Of a stretch of 13,451 nt of DNA, positions 6,182 through 13,451 are shown in pieces. This stretch comes from Planctomycetota bacterium (lineage in GTDB: Bacteria; Planctomycetota; SKW154). Positions within the stretch are counted from its first letter, which is position 1. The number at the start of each line of letters is the position of its first letter. The stretch spans positions 1-13,451 of the forward strand of contig JAOAAR010000004.1 in the NCBI GenBank assembly GCA_026418755.1. Reading direction: 5' to 3'. The translations under genes and the position numbers were made by a program. The notes beneath the pieces are model-generated. The model worked only from the letters and a program-made list of their open reading frames with translations. It was not told the DNA's origin and ran no database searches.

Positions 6182-6466
6182 ATGGAGCCTTTAAGAGAGA
6201 TAATCCATAGAGTGATTGCTAAAGATACGAAAGAGAGGAAAAGGCTCTCCCGAGTTCAGGCTACTATTGATGAGTGTTTGAAGGACAATGGGATAAAGGC
6301 GGAAGTTACAGCGGTAAGGAAAGGTACAATTTTTCTGAAAGTGGGGACACAAGCGGAAAAGAGTGAAATAGAGTCGTTTTTTAGAGAGAAGATAGTCAGG
6401 TTTGTTAACACGAAACTAGGGACAAGCAAGTTCGAGAAACTGAAGGTAAGGGTGGAGAAACGGTGA
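6182..6466 (+). CDS. DUF721/DciA-like protein, putative replicative helicase loader or regulator
   Basis: A 94-residue protein with the DUF721 (DciA) core: a basic helical start, then VTAVRKGTIFLKVGTQAEKSEI (in two parts, about 42-63) matching the family's 'x-x-G-x-L-x-V-x-V-x-s-x-x-w-x-x-E-L' strand-turn-helix, and a second helix FFREKIVRFVNTKLG before the closing KLKVRV strand. DciA proteins help load or control the DnaB helicase, and members are typical of the dnaN-recF-gyrB region. The usual Trp in the core is replaced (QAEK), and the N-terminal part is short. The gene starts 2 nt after dnaN without a clear ribosome-binding site and its TGA overlaps the gyrB ATG by one base (TGATG), so both junctions are likely coupled. 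Family membership is fairly safe; the helicase role is inferred. Confidence 0.8.
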   Translation: MEPLREIIHRVIAKDTKERKRLSRVQATIDECLKDNGIKAEVTAVRKGTIFLKVGTQAEKSEIESFFREKIVRFVNTKLGTSKFEKLKVRVEKR

Positions 6467-8904
6467 TGAGCGATAAGGTGAAGGCAAACGGAACAGGCGA
6501 ATATACGGCAGCCGATATAAAAATTTTAGAGGGGCTTGAGGGTGTTCGGCGTCGCCCAGCAATGTATATTGGTGATACATCCGTTGGAGGAATGCATCAT
6601 CTGCTTTTTGAGGTAGTTGACAACAGTGTTGATGAAGCGATGGCGGGTTACTGTGATGAAATCTTGATTCGGCTGAACGAGGACGGCAGTGTTTCTGTTC
6701 TAGATAACGGTAGAGGAATTCCTGTTGACATTCACAAGGAGGTGGGGGTATCCGCGCTTGAGGTTGTTCTCACGCGCCTTCATGCTGGAGGAAAGTTTGA
6801 GGGAAAGGCGTATAAGGTGAGTGGTGGACTGCATGGAGTCGGTGTGACTGTAGTGAACGCATTGAGTGAGTGGCTTGAGGCGGAGGTATATGATGGAGCA
6901 TATATCTGGTATCAGCGGTATGAGAGAGGGAAGCCGCAGTCGAAAGTGATGAAGAAGGGGAGTACCAAGAAGCGAGGGACGAAGATAGTCTTCAAACCGG
7001 ATAAAACGATTTTTGGAGAGACATCATTCAATCTCAATCTTATAACGCGCCGCCTTAGGGAGATTTCTTTTCTTATTCCGAGACTGAGACTTACGGTTGA
7101 GGACGCATTGTCTGGCAAGAGAGAGACCTTTTTTTCTGAGAAAGGGATGGAGGATTTCCTTTCTTACTTAAACAGCGGCAAAGAGGTTCTGCATAAGCCG
7201 ATTCTCTTCAAAGCGGAAGAGGGGAAGGTGACGGTAGAAGTTGCGATGCAGTACACTGATGGTTATTCGGAGACATTTGCATCTTTTGTGAACACCATCA
7301 ACACTGTAGAGGGTGGTACCCATGTGAGTGGATTCAGGAGCGCGCTTACACGCACACTCAACCGTTATATCGCTAACGAAAAACTTCAGAAAGATGTAAA
7401 GGAACTTACAGGGGAGGATTTCCGAGAGGGATTAACAGCGATTATAAGTCTCTTTTTGCCAGAGCCTCAGTTTGAGAGTCAGACGAAGATAAAGTTGGGC
7501 AACAGAGAGGTTCAGAGTATAGTTGAGAGTATTGTCAATGCGAAACTTTCGGAGTTCTTAGAAGAGAACCCGAAGATTGCGAAGGTTATTGCGCAGAAAG
7601 CGCTGACTGCTGCAAGAGCGAGACTCGCTGCCCGCCGTGCGAAAGAGTTAGTTCATAGGAAAGAGGCGCTTTCCTCTGGCTCTTTACCAGGTAAATTGGC
7701 GGATTGCTCCAGTCGTGATGTTGAGAACACAGAACTTTTTATAGTTGAGGGAGACTCGGCAGGTGGCACTGCCAAGATGGGAAGGGACCGCACATTTCAG
7801 GCGATTCTTCCCATTCGGGGCAAAATCTTGAATGTTGAGAAGGCGCGGATGGACAAGGTTCTCGAGCACGAAGAGATTGTGACTATTATAAACGCTCTTG
7901 GCACCAGTATTGGCGAGGAAGATTTTGATTTGATGAAACTTCGTTACTCGAAGGTCATCATAATGACGGATGCGGATGTAGATGGCTCTCATATTCGAAC
8001 TCTTCTTATGACATTCTTCTGGCGGCATCTACGGAAACTGATTGAGAGTGGCAAACTTTACATTGCCCAGCCACCACTATACTGTTTCCGCAGCGGCAAG
8101 AAAGAGAAATACCTTCATTCTGAAGAGCAACTCAAGAGTATGCTTGTCGAGGCAGGAATTGAGGCGGTAACAGTCTCTCGGCTTCCTTCGGGCGAGTTGA
8201 TTGACAAAGCGGAACTCAAGGAGGCGTTGATGCTGGTTGGCGAGAGAAAACGCTACGAGAAGCAACTGGCGCGCATCGGATTTGACCTGCCGCAGTATCT
8301 TCTCAAATACGACCCCCAAAAGAAGATGTTGCCGCTTTACTGGGCAAGAACCCGCTCAGGCGAAACCCATCTTCTTTTCAATGACGATGAGTTTGAAAAA
8401 CTGGAAGAGAGTGTCTCAAAGAGCCTCAACAAGCTGGAGATAGAAACAGCGGATCTTGAGGATGTTGAGATTCAGACGGAGGCTGATATCTTTTATCTCG
8501 AATTCCGTTATAGAGCAGAACTCCAACGGAAACTGGAATCGGCGTTGTCAGCCGGGTTTGCAATTGAGGACCTCTTTGGCGATAAAGAACATAGCGAACG
8601 GTTCAAAATCATCCACCAGAACTTGACGGAGACCGCTTCTTCTATCGAGGAACTGTTTGATATTGTGCGTCGTATTGGCGCTAAAGGCGTGGACATCCAG
8701 CGGTACAAAGGATTGGGCGAAATGAATGCTACACAGTTATGGGAGACTACAATGGATCCCAAAAGACGGGTTCTCCTTCGCGTCACAATTGAGGATGCAG
8801 CAGAAGCAGAAAGGATGTTCTCAATTCTTATGGGCAACAGTGTCGAACCTCGTAAAGAGTTTATTGAGCGCTTTGCCCTTGATGTCCATAATCTCGACAT
8901 CTGA
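6466..8904 (+). CDS. gyrB: DNA gyrase subunit B
   Basis: An 812-residue type IIA topoisomerase subunit that supplies the ATPase and TOPRIM parts of gyrase; with GyrA it introduces negative supercoils. In order: GHKL ATPase with EVVDNSVDEA, DNGRGIP and GGLHGVGVTVVNALS; transducer with QTKIKLGNREV, the form typical of GyrB; TOPRIM with EGDSAGG (catalytic Glu about 428) and DADVDGSH (Asp about 502, 504, 506); and a C-terminal IQRYKGLGEMNATQLWETTMDP. About 200 residues lie between PPLY and IQRYKGLGEMN, so it carries the long TOPRIM insert known from E. coli-type GyrB and absent from Bacillus GyrB. ATG 6466 is favoured over GTG 6463 because GGAG lies 8 nt upstream and the ATG overlaps the previous stop. 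RecF, commonly encoded before gyrB, is not present here. Confidence 0.97.
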   Translation: MSDKVKANGTGEYTAADIKILEGLEGVRRRPAMYIGDTSVGGMHHLLFEVVDNSVDEAMAGYCDEILIRLNEDGSVSVLDNGRGIPVDIHKEVGVSALEVVLTRLHAGGKFEGKAYKVSGGLHGVGVTVVNALSEWLEAEVYDGAYIWYQRYERGKPQSKVMKKGSTKKRGTKIVFKPDKTIFGETSFNLNLITRRLREISFLIPRLRLTVEDALSGKRETFFSEKGMEDFLSYLNSGKEVLHKPILFKAEEGKVTVEVAMQYTDGYSETFASFVNTINTVEGGTHVSGFRSALTRTLNRYIANEKLQKDVKELTGEDFREGLTAIISLFLPEPQFESQTKIKLGNREVQSIVESIVNAKLSEFLEENPKIAKVIAQKALTAARARLAARRAKELVHRKEALSSGSLPGKLADCSSRDVENTELFIVEGDSAGGTAKMGRDRTFQAILPIRGKILNVEKARMDKVLEHEEIVTIINALGTSIGEEDFDLMKLRYSKVIIMTDADVDGSHIRTLLMTFFWRHLRKLIESGKLYIAQPPLYCFRSGKKEKYLHSEEQLKSMLVEAGIEAVTVSRLPSGELIDKAELKEALMLVGERKRYEKQLARIGFDLPQYLLKYDPQKKMLPLYWARTRSGETHLLFNDDEFEKLEESVSKSLNKLEIETADLEDVEIQTEADIFYLEFRYRAELQRKLESALSAGFAIEDLFGDKEHSERFKIIHQNLTETASSIEELFDIVRRIGAKGVDIQRYKGLGEMNATQLWETTMDPKRRVLLRVTIEDAAEAERMFSILMGNSVEPRKEFIERFALDVHNLDI

Positions 8905-8923
8905 TAGTGAGTGACGGTGTGGC

Positions 8924-8939
8924 AGAGGATTAAACCTCT
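8924..8939. terminator. small hairpin between convergent gyrB and yidC
   Basis: AGAGG (8924-8928) and CCTCT (8935-8939) form a 5-bp stem with a 6-nt loop, followed on the + strand by TTCTTG. It lies 20 nt after the gyrB stop and overlaps the yidC stop codon. The poor T-run makes it a weak terminator candidate for gyrB, and it has no T-run on the - strand. Confidence 0.3.
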
Positions 8940-10672
8940 TTCTTGCTCGCCGTTATGTCCGCGACTGCTTGGAGTTGCTTGCGGATGATTCGCGATTCAA
9001 GAATTCCTACGAGTGTGGAGGCGAGAAAATAGAGGACGAGCCCTGAAGGAAGCGAGTAGAAGATAAGGGAGAGGAAGATATACATAAAATAGTTCATCAG
9101 TTTCTGCTGCTGTGCTTGCGCGGTTTTTGGTTGAAAATACGACTGTATCACCATTGCGACTATCATTAGAATGGGAAGGAGATTGATGTAGGGGGTGCCG
9201 AGAATGGGGATGGGCGCGCCCAATTTGAAGAGTCTGTCGGGCTGTGAAAGGTCGTCAATCCAGAGACAGAAACTCGCCTGGCGGAGATGAATCGAGGTGT
9301 TCAATGCCTGCCAGAGACCGATAAACACAGGAATTTGGAGGAACATCAAGAGGCATCCGCCTGCAGGGAATATGGAGACTCCGTGCTTGCGCATCAGTTT
9401 CAGTATCTCTTGATTCAGTTTCTGTTTGTCGTCTTTGTATTTCTTCTTCAATTTCTCCATTTCAGGCTGAATCACCTGCATCTTTTGCTGATATTTGAGC
9501 ATCGAGACTTGTTGTCGGCGTGAAATCGGGTAGAGTGCCCCACGGACTATCAAGGTGAGAATGATTATCGCAATCCCCCAGTTTCCTACTAGAAAGTGAA
9601 CCCCTTTAAGGATGGCAAGGAACAATCTACTTAAGAAACCGAAGAAACCGTATGAAACGACATGTTTAAACCCGTATAGTGAATATTCTGAACTGTCCAA
9701 GATGTCGGGGTCTTTTGGACCCACAAAGAAGATGAAGTTAAGCGGGGTCTTCCCTGAAGGGGCTATCCTTATCTTTCCCAGAACTGCGGAGACAGAGTAA
9801 TTTAACACCATCTCAGGGGTTGTATTTCGGGAGTCAACTTTTTCCAACAACGCTCCAACAACAGTCTCTCTGGTGAGGCTGTCGTCAGGAAGAAGAAGGA
9901 AGACAAAATAATGGTTACTCATTCCGCAGAAATGGAAGGCGCCATCATCTTTATACGGTTTGCCATTATCCGCTTTGCTCAAAGGAATCTCGCTCACTTC
10001 CAGAGATTCTCTCATTCGGGCGATCAGAAGGTAATCGTATCCTTTTGACTCGCGCTCCTGCTCTACTGATGCGGCGACGATGAGCCTCAAGCCGTCAAAG
10101 AGCACCTCGCTTGAAGTTTTGTTCTCGAATTCTAATCTTACGGCGAAGTGGTAACCGTTATCGGAAAGAGCGATTCTTTTAGTAACCGCAAGAGAATCGT
10201 TTTCTGCGCGAAACTCGACGCTTCTTTCATCACGACTTTTACATTCCCACAAGCCTTCGAAAACGGGGGCGCCATCCTTGTCCAATAAGCGGAGAGCATA
10301 AGAGTTAAAAGCGGTGTCGAGGAGTTTAAGAGGTAAATCTTTTCTTCCTTTTTCGGGATAGAGGTAGCGGTCGTCCTTTTTGGCAAGAAGAGTTAAAGAG
10401 AGAATGTCTCCGTTCTTTGAGTGCCATTGCGCTTCCATTACGGAGTTTCTGAGCAGTCCGGAGACGGAAGGTTTCAACTCGGCTGAGGGAGGTGAGGGGA
10501 AAGTGGACGGTTTCTCGGGGCCGGGCTCTGTGGAAGGGTTCTGGGAGGAGGGTGGAGTTGGCGGCGGGGAGGAAGCGTTTTGAGGAGGGGGAGGAGGGGC
10601 GGTAAAAAAGAAGTATGCAAGAGTCGCAACGAATATGAGCATCAACATGAAGAAGAAACGATTGTCTTCCAT
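8930..10672 (-). CDS. yidC: membrane protein insertase YidC
   Basis: A 580-residue YidC/Oxa1 insertase that helps place proteins in the inner membrane, alone or with SecYEG. It has an N-terminal membrane segment (about 6-24), a Pro-rich linker (25-66, including runs of five and three Pro), a periplasmic beta-sandwich domain (about 70-320) and the conserved insertase core with membrane segments near 340-380, 435-460, 490-512 and 525-558. The core Arg expected in the hydrophilic groove is seen as R377 in LIVRGALYP. The cytoplasmic coiled hairpin SRRQQVSMLKYQQKMQ to KLMRKHGV is present. The periplasmic domain shows a diderm-type YidC. The gene starts 4 nt after the phosphoesterase stop and is the last gene of a three-gene operon, not in the usual rpmH-rnpA-yidC context. 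Confidence 0.95.
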   Translation of the reverse strand: MEDNRFFFMLMLIFVATLAYFFFTAPPPPPQNASSPPPTPPSSQNPSTEPGPEKPSTFPSPPSAELKPSVSGLLRNSVMEAQWHSKNGDILSLTLLAKKDDRYLYPEKGRKDLPLKLLDTAFNSYALRLLDKDGAPVFEGLWECKSRDERSVEFRAENDSLAVTKRIALSDNGYHFAVRLEFENKTSSEVLFDGLRLIVAASVEQERESKGYDYLLIARMRESLEVSEIPLSKADNGKPYKDDGAFHFCGMSNHYFVFLLLPDDSLTRETVVGALLEKVDSRNTTPEMVLNYSVSAVLGKIRIAPSGKTPLNFIFFVGPKDPDILDSSEYSLYGFKHVVSYGFFGFLSRLFLAILKGVHFLVGNWGIAIIILTLIVRGALYPISRRQQVSMLKYQQKMQVIQPEMEKLKKKYKDDKQKLNQEILKLMRKHGVSIFPAGGCLLMFLQIPVFIGLWQALNTSIHLRQASFCLWIDDLSQPDRLFKLGAPIPILGTPYINLLPILMIVAMVIQSYFQPKTAQAQQQKLMNYFMYIFLSLIFYSLPSGLVLYFLASTLVGILESRIIRKQLQAVADITASKKEV

Positions 10673-10676
10673 TCTC

Positions 10677-11420
10677 TTACATTCCTTTCATAAGCCTTTC
10701 GGCGAGATAGTTGTCCAGATGAGGGTTGGCTTTTATCTCATCTACGACTTTCTGGATATCATATTCGACGCGCCGATAAACTACGAACCTGCCGTCGAAG
10801 AGGACATAAGAGGCACGCCAGTCGTTGTCACGAGGTTGTCCTACGGCGCCTACATTTACAATCACCTTCTCAAAACCGTCGAGGTCGATTCTGCGGTCAA
10901 CAGGAGGATTGATGTAGCCCTCTGGCGTGAAAATTCCTGCAATATGAGTATGTCCACTGAATACTATATGCTCAAATGTCTTAAATAATGTTTCTATCCG
11001 CTCCTTGTCGACAATATCCTTGGGGAAGAGGTATTCTCTCGTTGGTTCTCGAGGGGTGCCGTGGACATACAGTATGTCGCCTTCCTGTTTCTTACGAGGC
11101 AAGTCGCCCAAGAAGTTCCATCTGGCACGGCGGAGTTCGACAGGCACGGCGCGATTGTTCAGTTGAGAACGTGACCAGGTGATGGCTTCTTCGGCGCGTA
11201 GGTTGAAACCAACCGGCTCAAAGAGGACAGCATCCTCGTGGTTACCCAGTACGGTGAGAGAGAAGCCCATAGCGAAGTCAACGCAATCAAGAGGCCATGG
11301 CCCGTATCCGATTATGTCGCCAAGACAGATGATTCGCCTACAGGCAAACTTCTCGATGTCAGCCAAGACCGCTTTGAGCGCGACCACATTGCTGTGTATG
11401 TCGGAGATGATTGCATCCAT
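10677..11420 (-). CDS. calcineurin-like metallophosphoesterase
   Basis: A 247-residue metallophosphatase of the compact YfcE/MJ0936-like group. Its two-metal site is complete: D7 and H9 in SDIHSN, D35 in GDIIGYGPWP, N60 and H61 in LGNHED, H120 in YVHGTP, and H157 and H159 in SGHTHIAG. These proteins hydrolyse phosphodiesters or phosphomonoesters; the natural substrate cannot be told from sequence. The late NVGAVGQPRDND segment with Arg/Asp is common in the group. The ATG follows the zinc-ribbon stop by 4 nt and yidC follows by 4 nt, so the three genes form one transcript; a link with membrane protein insertion is not otherwise indicated. Confidence 0.9.
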   Translation of the reverse strand: MDAIISDIHSNVVALKAVLADIEKFACRRIICLGDIIGYGPWPLDCVDFAMGFSLTVLGNHEDAVLFEPVGFNLRAEEAITWSRSQLNNRAVPVELRRARWNFLGDLPRKKQEGDILYVHGTPREPTREYLFPKDIVDKERIETLFKTFEHIVFSGHTHIAGIFTPEGYINPPVDRRIDLDGFEKVIVNVGAVGQPRDNDWRASYVLFDGRFVVYRRVEYDIQKVVDEIKANPHLDNYLAERLMKGM

Positions 11421-11424
11421 ACTA

Positions 11425-11604
11425 CTACTTCTTCTCCCCCTTTTCTTCAGGCAGTTCTGCTTCTTCTATCAGCATAATCGGAATGCCGTCTTTTACAGGA
11501 TAGCGTCTCCCGCACTTGGTGCACACCAATTTTCCCTCCTTGAATTCGACACTCTCCTTGCACAATGGACAGGCTAAAATTTTAAGTAACCTCTCGTCAA
11601 GCAT
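11425..11604 (-). CDS. Trm112/YcaR-like (UPF0434) zinc-ribbon protein
   Basis: A 59-residue protein with a CPLC...CTKC zinc ribbon (Cys 12, 15, 28, 31) followed by the family signature RRYPVKDGIPIML (34-46) and a charged tail. It belongs to the UPF0434/Trm112 family; the eukaryotic and archaeal members activate methyltransferases, while the bacterial role is not settled. ATG 11604 is chosen over TTG 11607 because GGAGG lies 7 nt upstream of the ATG. It is the first gene of the operon with the phosphoesterase and yidC, behind a consensus-like promoter. Confidence 0.88.
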   Translation of the reverse strand: MLDERLLKILACPLCKESVEFKEGKLVCTKCGRRYPVKDGIPIMLIEEAELPEEKGEKK

Positions 11605-11632
11605 CAAAACTCCTCCTCAATCGTCTCTTAAA

Positions 11633-11661
11633 ATCTTATTGTTGCAAGAGGAGATTGTCAA
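11633..11661 (-). promoter_or_regulatory. promoter of the zinc ribbon-phosphoesterase-yidC operon
   Basis: On the - strand a perfect TTGACA (11661-11656) is followed after 17 nt by TAAGAT (11638-11633), four of six consensus bases. The transcript would start near 11626, about 22 nt ahead of the zinc-ribbon ATG. Confidence 0.6.
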
Positions 11662-11746
11662 TAATTTCGAGGACGGAATGGGCGAAAACTGATATGCCGT
11701 GTCTCCTTCGCACCTTATAAGGGGTATTCCTTTTCTTTCTTACCGC

Positions 11747-11776
11747 TTGACGAGTCGCCACAATACACTGTATAGT
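11747..11776 (+). promoter_or_regulatory. promoter of the Ser/Thr kinase gene
   Basis: TTGACG (11747-11752) and TATAGT (11771-11776) are 18 nt apart and each matches five of six consensus bases. Transcription would begin near 11783, about 26 nt before the ATG. The -10 box is bracketed by the arms of a 9-bp inverted repeat. Confidence 0.6.
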
Positions 11777-11787
11777 TATGTATTGTG
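11759..11787. promoter_or_regulatory. operator-like inverted repeat around the kinase -10 box
   Basis: CACAATACA (11759-11767) and TGTATTGTG (11779-11787) are perfect 9-bp inverted arms with an 11-nt spacer that contains TATAGT. Arm centres are 20 bp apart, close to two helical turns, as expected for a dimeric repressor site. The transcription start would lie inside the right arm, so an RNA hairpin acting as an attenuator is unlikely. No regulator gene is next to it in the window. Confidence 0.55.
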
Positions 11788-11808
11788 AGAAGTTGAGGGA
11801 ATATTTGG

Positions 11809-13451
11809 ATGGAGATTTTGATTCCGCAATTTAACTCGCTTGACGAATTTATCGCCTGGTGCCAGTCGTCAGAAATACAGAACTATCTCAAAACAAATCC
11901 TCAACTTCTTGAACAGATATCAAACCTTCCACAAATCAAAACCCTGTTAGAAGAGTTTAACGCGCTCTCCGCAAATGTAAAAACGGCGCCTTCGTCTCGC
12001 TCTCAAACCGACACGCTTCGCCTTTTGACTATGTCAAACCCGCAGGACAAACAGTTTATCTCAGAAGTTGTTTTGCAGTATCATAGACAAAAGGCTTCCA
12101 TTCAAAGAGGAGGGGGCGTGACTGACGCACCTGCTGCCGAGACTGTTGCGTTTGAAGAACTCCGCTCTTTTGGCAGATACCGCATCCAGAAAAAGATTGC
12201 AGAGGGTGGCTTTGGTGCAGTCTATTTGGCATACGACCCACAACTTGACCGGAGTGTTGCTTTGAAACTTTTGAAACTGCGCACGGAGGAGGAGATTGGG
12301 CATTTTGAGAGTGAGGCAAAACTGGCGGCGAAACTGCGCCATCCGAATATTATTCCTGTTCATGAACTGGGGGTTCTGGACAATCAACCGTATTTTACGA
12401 TGGATTACATTGAAGGCAAAACTCTGCGGAAGTTGCTTGACGAATCGTCAAATAGGGCTTTGTCGGTGGATGAAACATTTCGGATAATACTGCCTGTTCT
12501 GGATGCGCTTTCTTATGCGCACGCGAATGGAATTATCCACCGAGATATAAAGCCCGAGAACATTTTTATTGATAACGAGAACCGAATCTATATAGGTGAT
12601 TTCGGAATAGCGAAGCGTGTGGAGGGTAGGCGGGATGGTGCAGCGAAATCGAGCAGAATTGTTGGAACTCCACAGTATATGAGTCCTGAGCAGGCAAACG
12701 GTGAAGAGATAGATGCTCGGAGTGACATCTGGGCGGTCGGAGTTCTATTATACGAATCTTTGAGTGGGCAGTGTCCATTCGACAGTGATGTTATTGTGGA
12801 GGTGTTCAAGAAGATTTGGTTCTCCGAACCGCTTTCTCTGCGTTCTGTATGCCCGAAGATTGACCGTGATGTTGAAACAATCGTTTTCAAGTGTTTGCAA
12901 AAGGAGCCGAGCCGCCGTTACCAATCGGTGCTGGAGTTGAAGGAAGACATCGGACGCTATCTTAAAGGCGAGGCGATTGAAGCGAGACCAATCAGTATAG
13001 TCGAGAGGTTGTGGCGGAGAGTGAGGCGGAATAAGATAGCGAGCCTGGGTGTTGGAGTCGCTATGGTGGCGTTGATTGTGGTTGGTTTTGTGTTGTTGAG
13101 GCACAGCGAAGTGAGGCATCGTGAGGTGGTACGCAAAAAGGCGGAGGAGATTCTGAAGAAGTTGACAATGGCTGCGACGCTGGAAGAGAAGATAAAGTTG
13201 GTCGAGGAGGCAATCTCTTCAGACCCTACTTATCTTGTTCCGTATTTGGAGAAAGGGAAGATTCTGAAGGAAGAGAACAGAGAGAATGAGGCGCTTGCGG
13301 CTTTCGAGAATGCTGTTGTGGTGGCTCAGAGGGGCTTTGATAAGGAGGGGGAAGCGGTAGCCCATTTTTATATGGGGATGATTTACTGGCAGAAGCAGGA
13401 TTACATTGCAGGGCTGGAACATTTTAAGAAGGTTCTCAAACTTATGCCGAA
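11809..13451 (+). CDS. transmembrane Ser/Thr protein kinase with TPR-like repeats, 3' end cut by window
   Basis: At least 547 residues, open at the window edge. A Hanks-type kinase domain starts near residue 122 and has all key parts: Gly-rich loop AEGGFGAV (131-138), K153, C-helix E169, catalytic HRDIKPEN (D246), DFG (D264), GTPQYMSPE (286-294), SDIWAVG, and a final Arg in PSRRYQS. It is followed by one hydrophobic segment (about 411-430) and then helical repeats resembling TPRs (about 460-547), for example NEALAAFENAVVVA and DYIAGLEHFKKVLKLMP. This kinase-membrane-TPR design is common in Planctomycetes and related phyla. The first 120 residues are Leu/Gln-rich and match nothing I recognise. 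The ATG follows GAGG by 10 nt, and a stop codon lies 5 codons upstream. Its substrate is unknown. Confidence 0.93.
   Translation, partial: MEILIPQFNSLDEFIAWCQSSEIQNYLKTNPQLLEQISNLPQIKTLLEEFNALSANVKTAPSSRSQTDTLRLLTMSNPQDKQFISEVVLQYHRQKASIQRGGGVTDAPAAETVAFEELRSFGRYRIQKKIAEGGFGAVYLAYDPQLDRSVALKLLKLRTEEEIGHFESEAKLAAKLRHPNIIPVHELGVLDNQPYFTMDYIEGKTLRKLLDESSNRALSVDETFRIILPVLDALSYAHANGIIHRDIKPENIFIDNENRIYIGDFGIAKRVEGRRDGAAKSSRIVGTPQYMSPEQANGEEIDARSDIWAVGVLLYESLSGQCPFDSDVIVEVFKKIWFSEPLSLRSVCPKIDRDVETIVFKCLQKEPSRRYQSVLELKEDIGRYLKGEAIEARPISIVERLWRRVRRNKIASLGVGVAMVALIVVGFVLLRHSEVRHREVVRKKAEEILKKLTMAATLEEKIKLVEEAISSDPTYLVPYLEKGKILKEENRENEALAAFENAVVVAQRGFDKEGEAVAHFYMGMIYWQKQDYIAGLEHFKKVLKLMP

Noticed and set aside
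11713..11722. CCTTATAAGG perfect 10-bp palindrome
   Set aside because: It lies between the two divergent promoters without overlapping either, and short A+T-centred palindromes are frequent by chance. It could be a second operator but nothing else supports it.
12533..12541. TTATCCACC resembling a DnaA box
   Set aside because: It encodes the Ile-His-Arg part of the kinase HRD motif, far from the origin candidate, and stands alone.
12748..13119. 123-residue - strand frame over the kinase gene
   Set aside because: The + strand frame carries complete kinase motifs and a membrane segment there; the - strand frame has no recognisable features.

Overview
The window looks like the chromosomal replication-origin neighbourhood of a bacterium with moderate GC content. 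The core is a DnaA-like gene, dnaN, a DUF721/DciA-like gene and gyrB, all on the + strand and all intact. Four traits are common together in Planctomycetes and neighbouring candidate phyla of the PVC/Hydrogenedentes/Sumerlaeota kind: a membrane-anchored prenyltransferase/squalene-oxidase-repeat protein, a Ser/Thr kinase with a transmembrane segment and TPR-like repeats, a YidC with a long periplasmic domain and Pro-rich linker, and an HndA/NuoE-type subunit. The phylum assignment is an inference with low confidence.

Layout. (1) 1-343 (-): start of a NuoE/HndA-type [2Fe-2S] subunit, cut by the window edge. (2) 514-2118 (-): squalene-oxidase-repeat membrane protein with its own strong sigma-70-like promoter. 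(3) 2354-3728 (-): two-gene unit of a class V aminotransferase/cysteine desulfurase and an overlapping small DUF3343 (putative Se/S carrier) gene, probably a sulfur or selenium transfer module. (4) 3729-3812: compact divergent promoter region whose opposing -10 boxes overlap on a 13-bp palindrome. (5) 3813-4907 (+): a short, degenerate DnaA homologue. (6) 4908-5072: A+T-rich, extremely G-over-C region, the best oriC candidate. (7) 5073-8904 (+): dnaN, the DUF721 gene and gyrB, tightly packed and without recF. (8) 8930-11604 (-): operon of a Trm112/YcaR-like zinc ribbon, a calcineurin-like phosphoesterase and yidC. (9) 11605-11808: divergent regulatory region with a promoter for each side and a 9-bp-arm inverted repeat bracketing the kinase -10 box. 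(10) 11809-end (+): Ser/Thr protein kinase, open at the window edge.

How the genes fit together. The DnaA-like protein, beta clamp, DciA-like protein and gyrase B form a replication cluster. Purine/G strand bias changes between the DnaA-like gene and dnaN although both lie on the + strand, and + strand G excess persists into yidC, which is coded on the - strand. That fits a replication start near 4.9-5.07 kb. The most unusual point is that the DnaA homologue keeps Walker A and B but appears to lack the arginine finger, the sensor-2 arginine and the DNA-binding signature of domain IV, and I could find no canonical DnaA boxes in the neighbouring candidate origin.

No rRNA, tRNA, CRISPR array, insertion sequence or transposase was recognised. 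I saw no clear undescribed defence or mobile system; the best leads are the degenerate DnaA/atypical origin and the symmetric operator-like sites.
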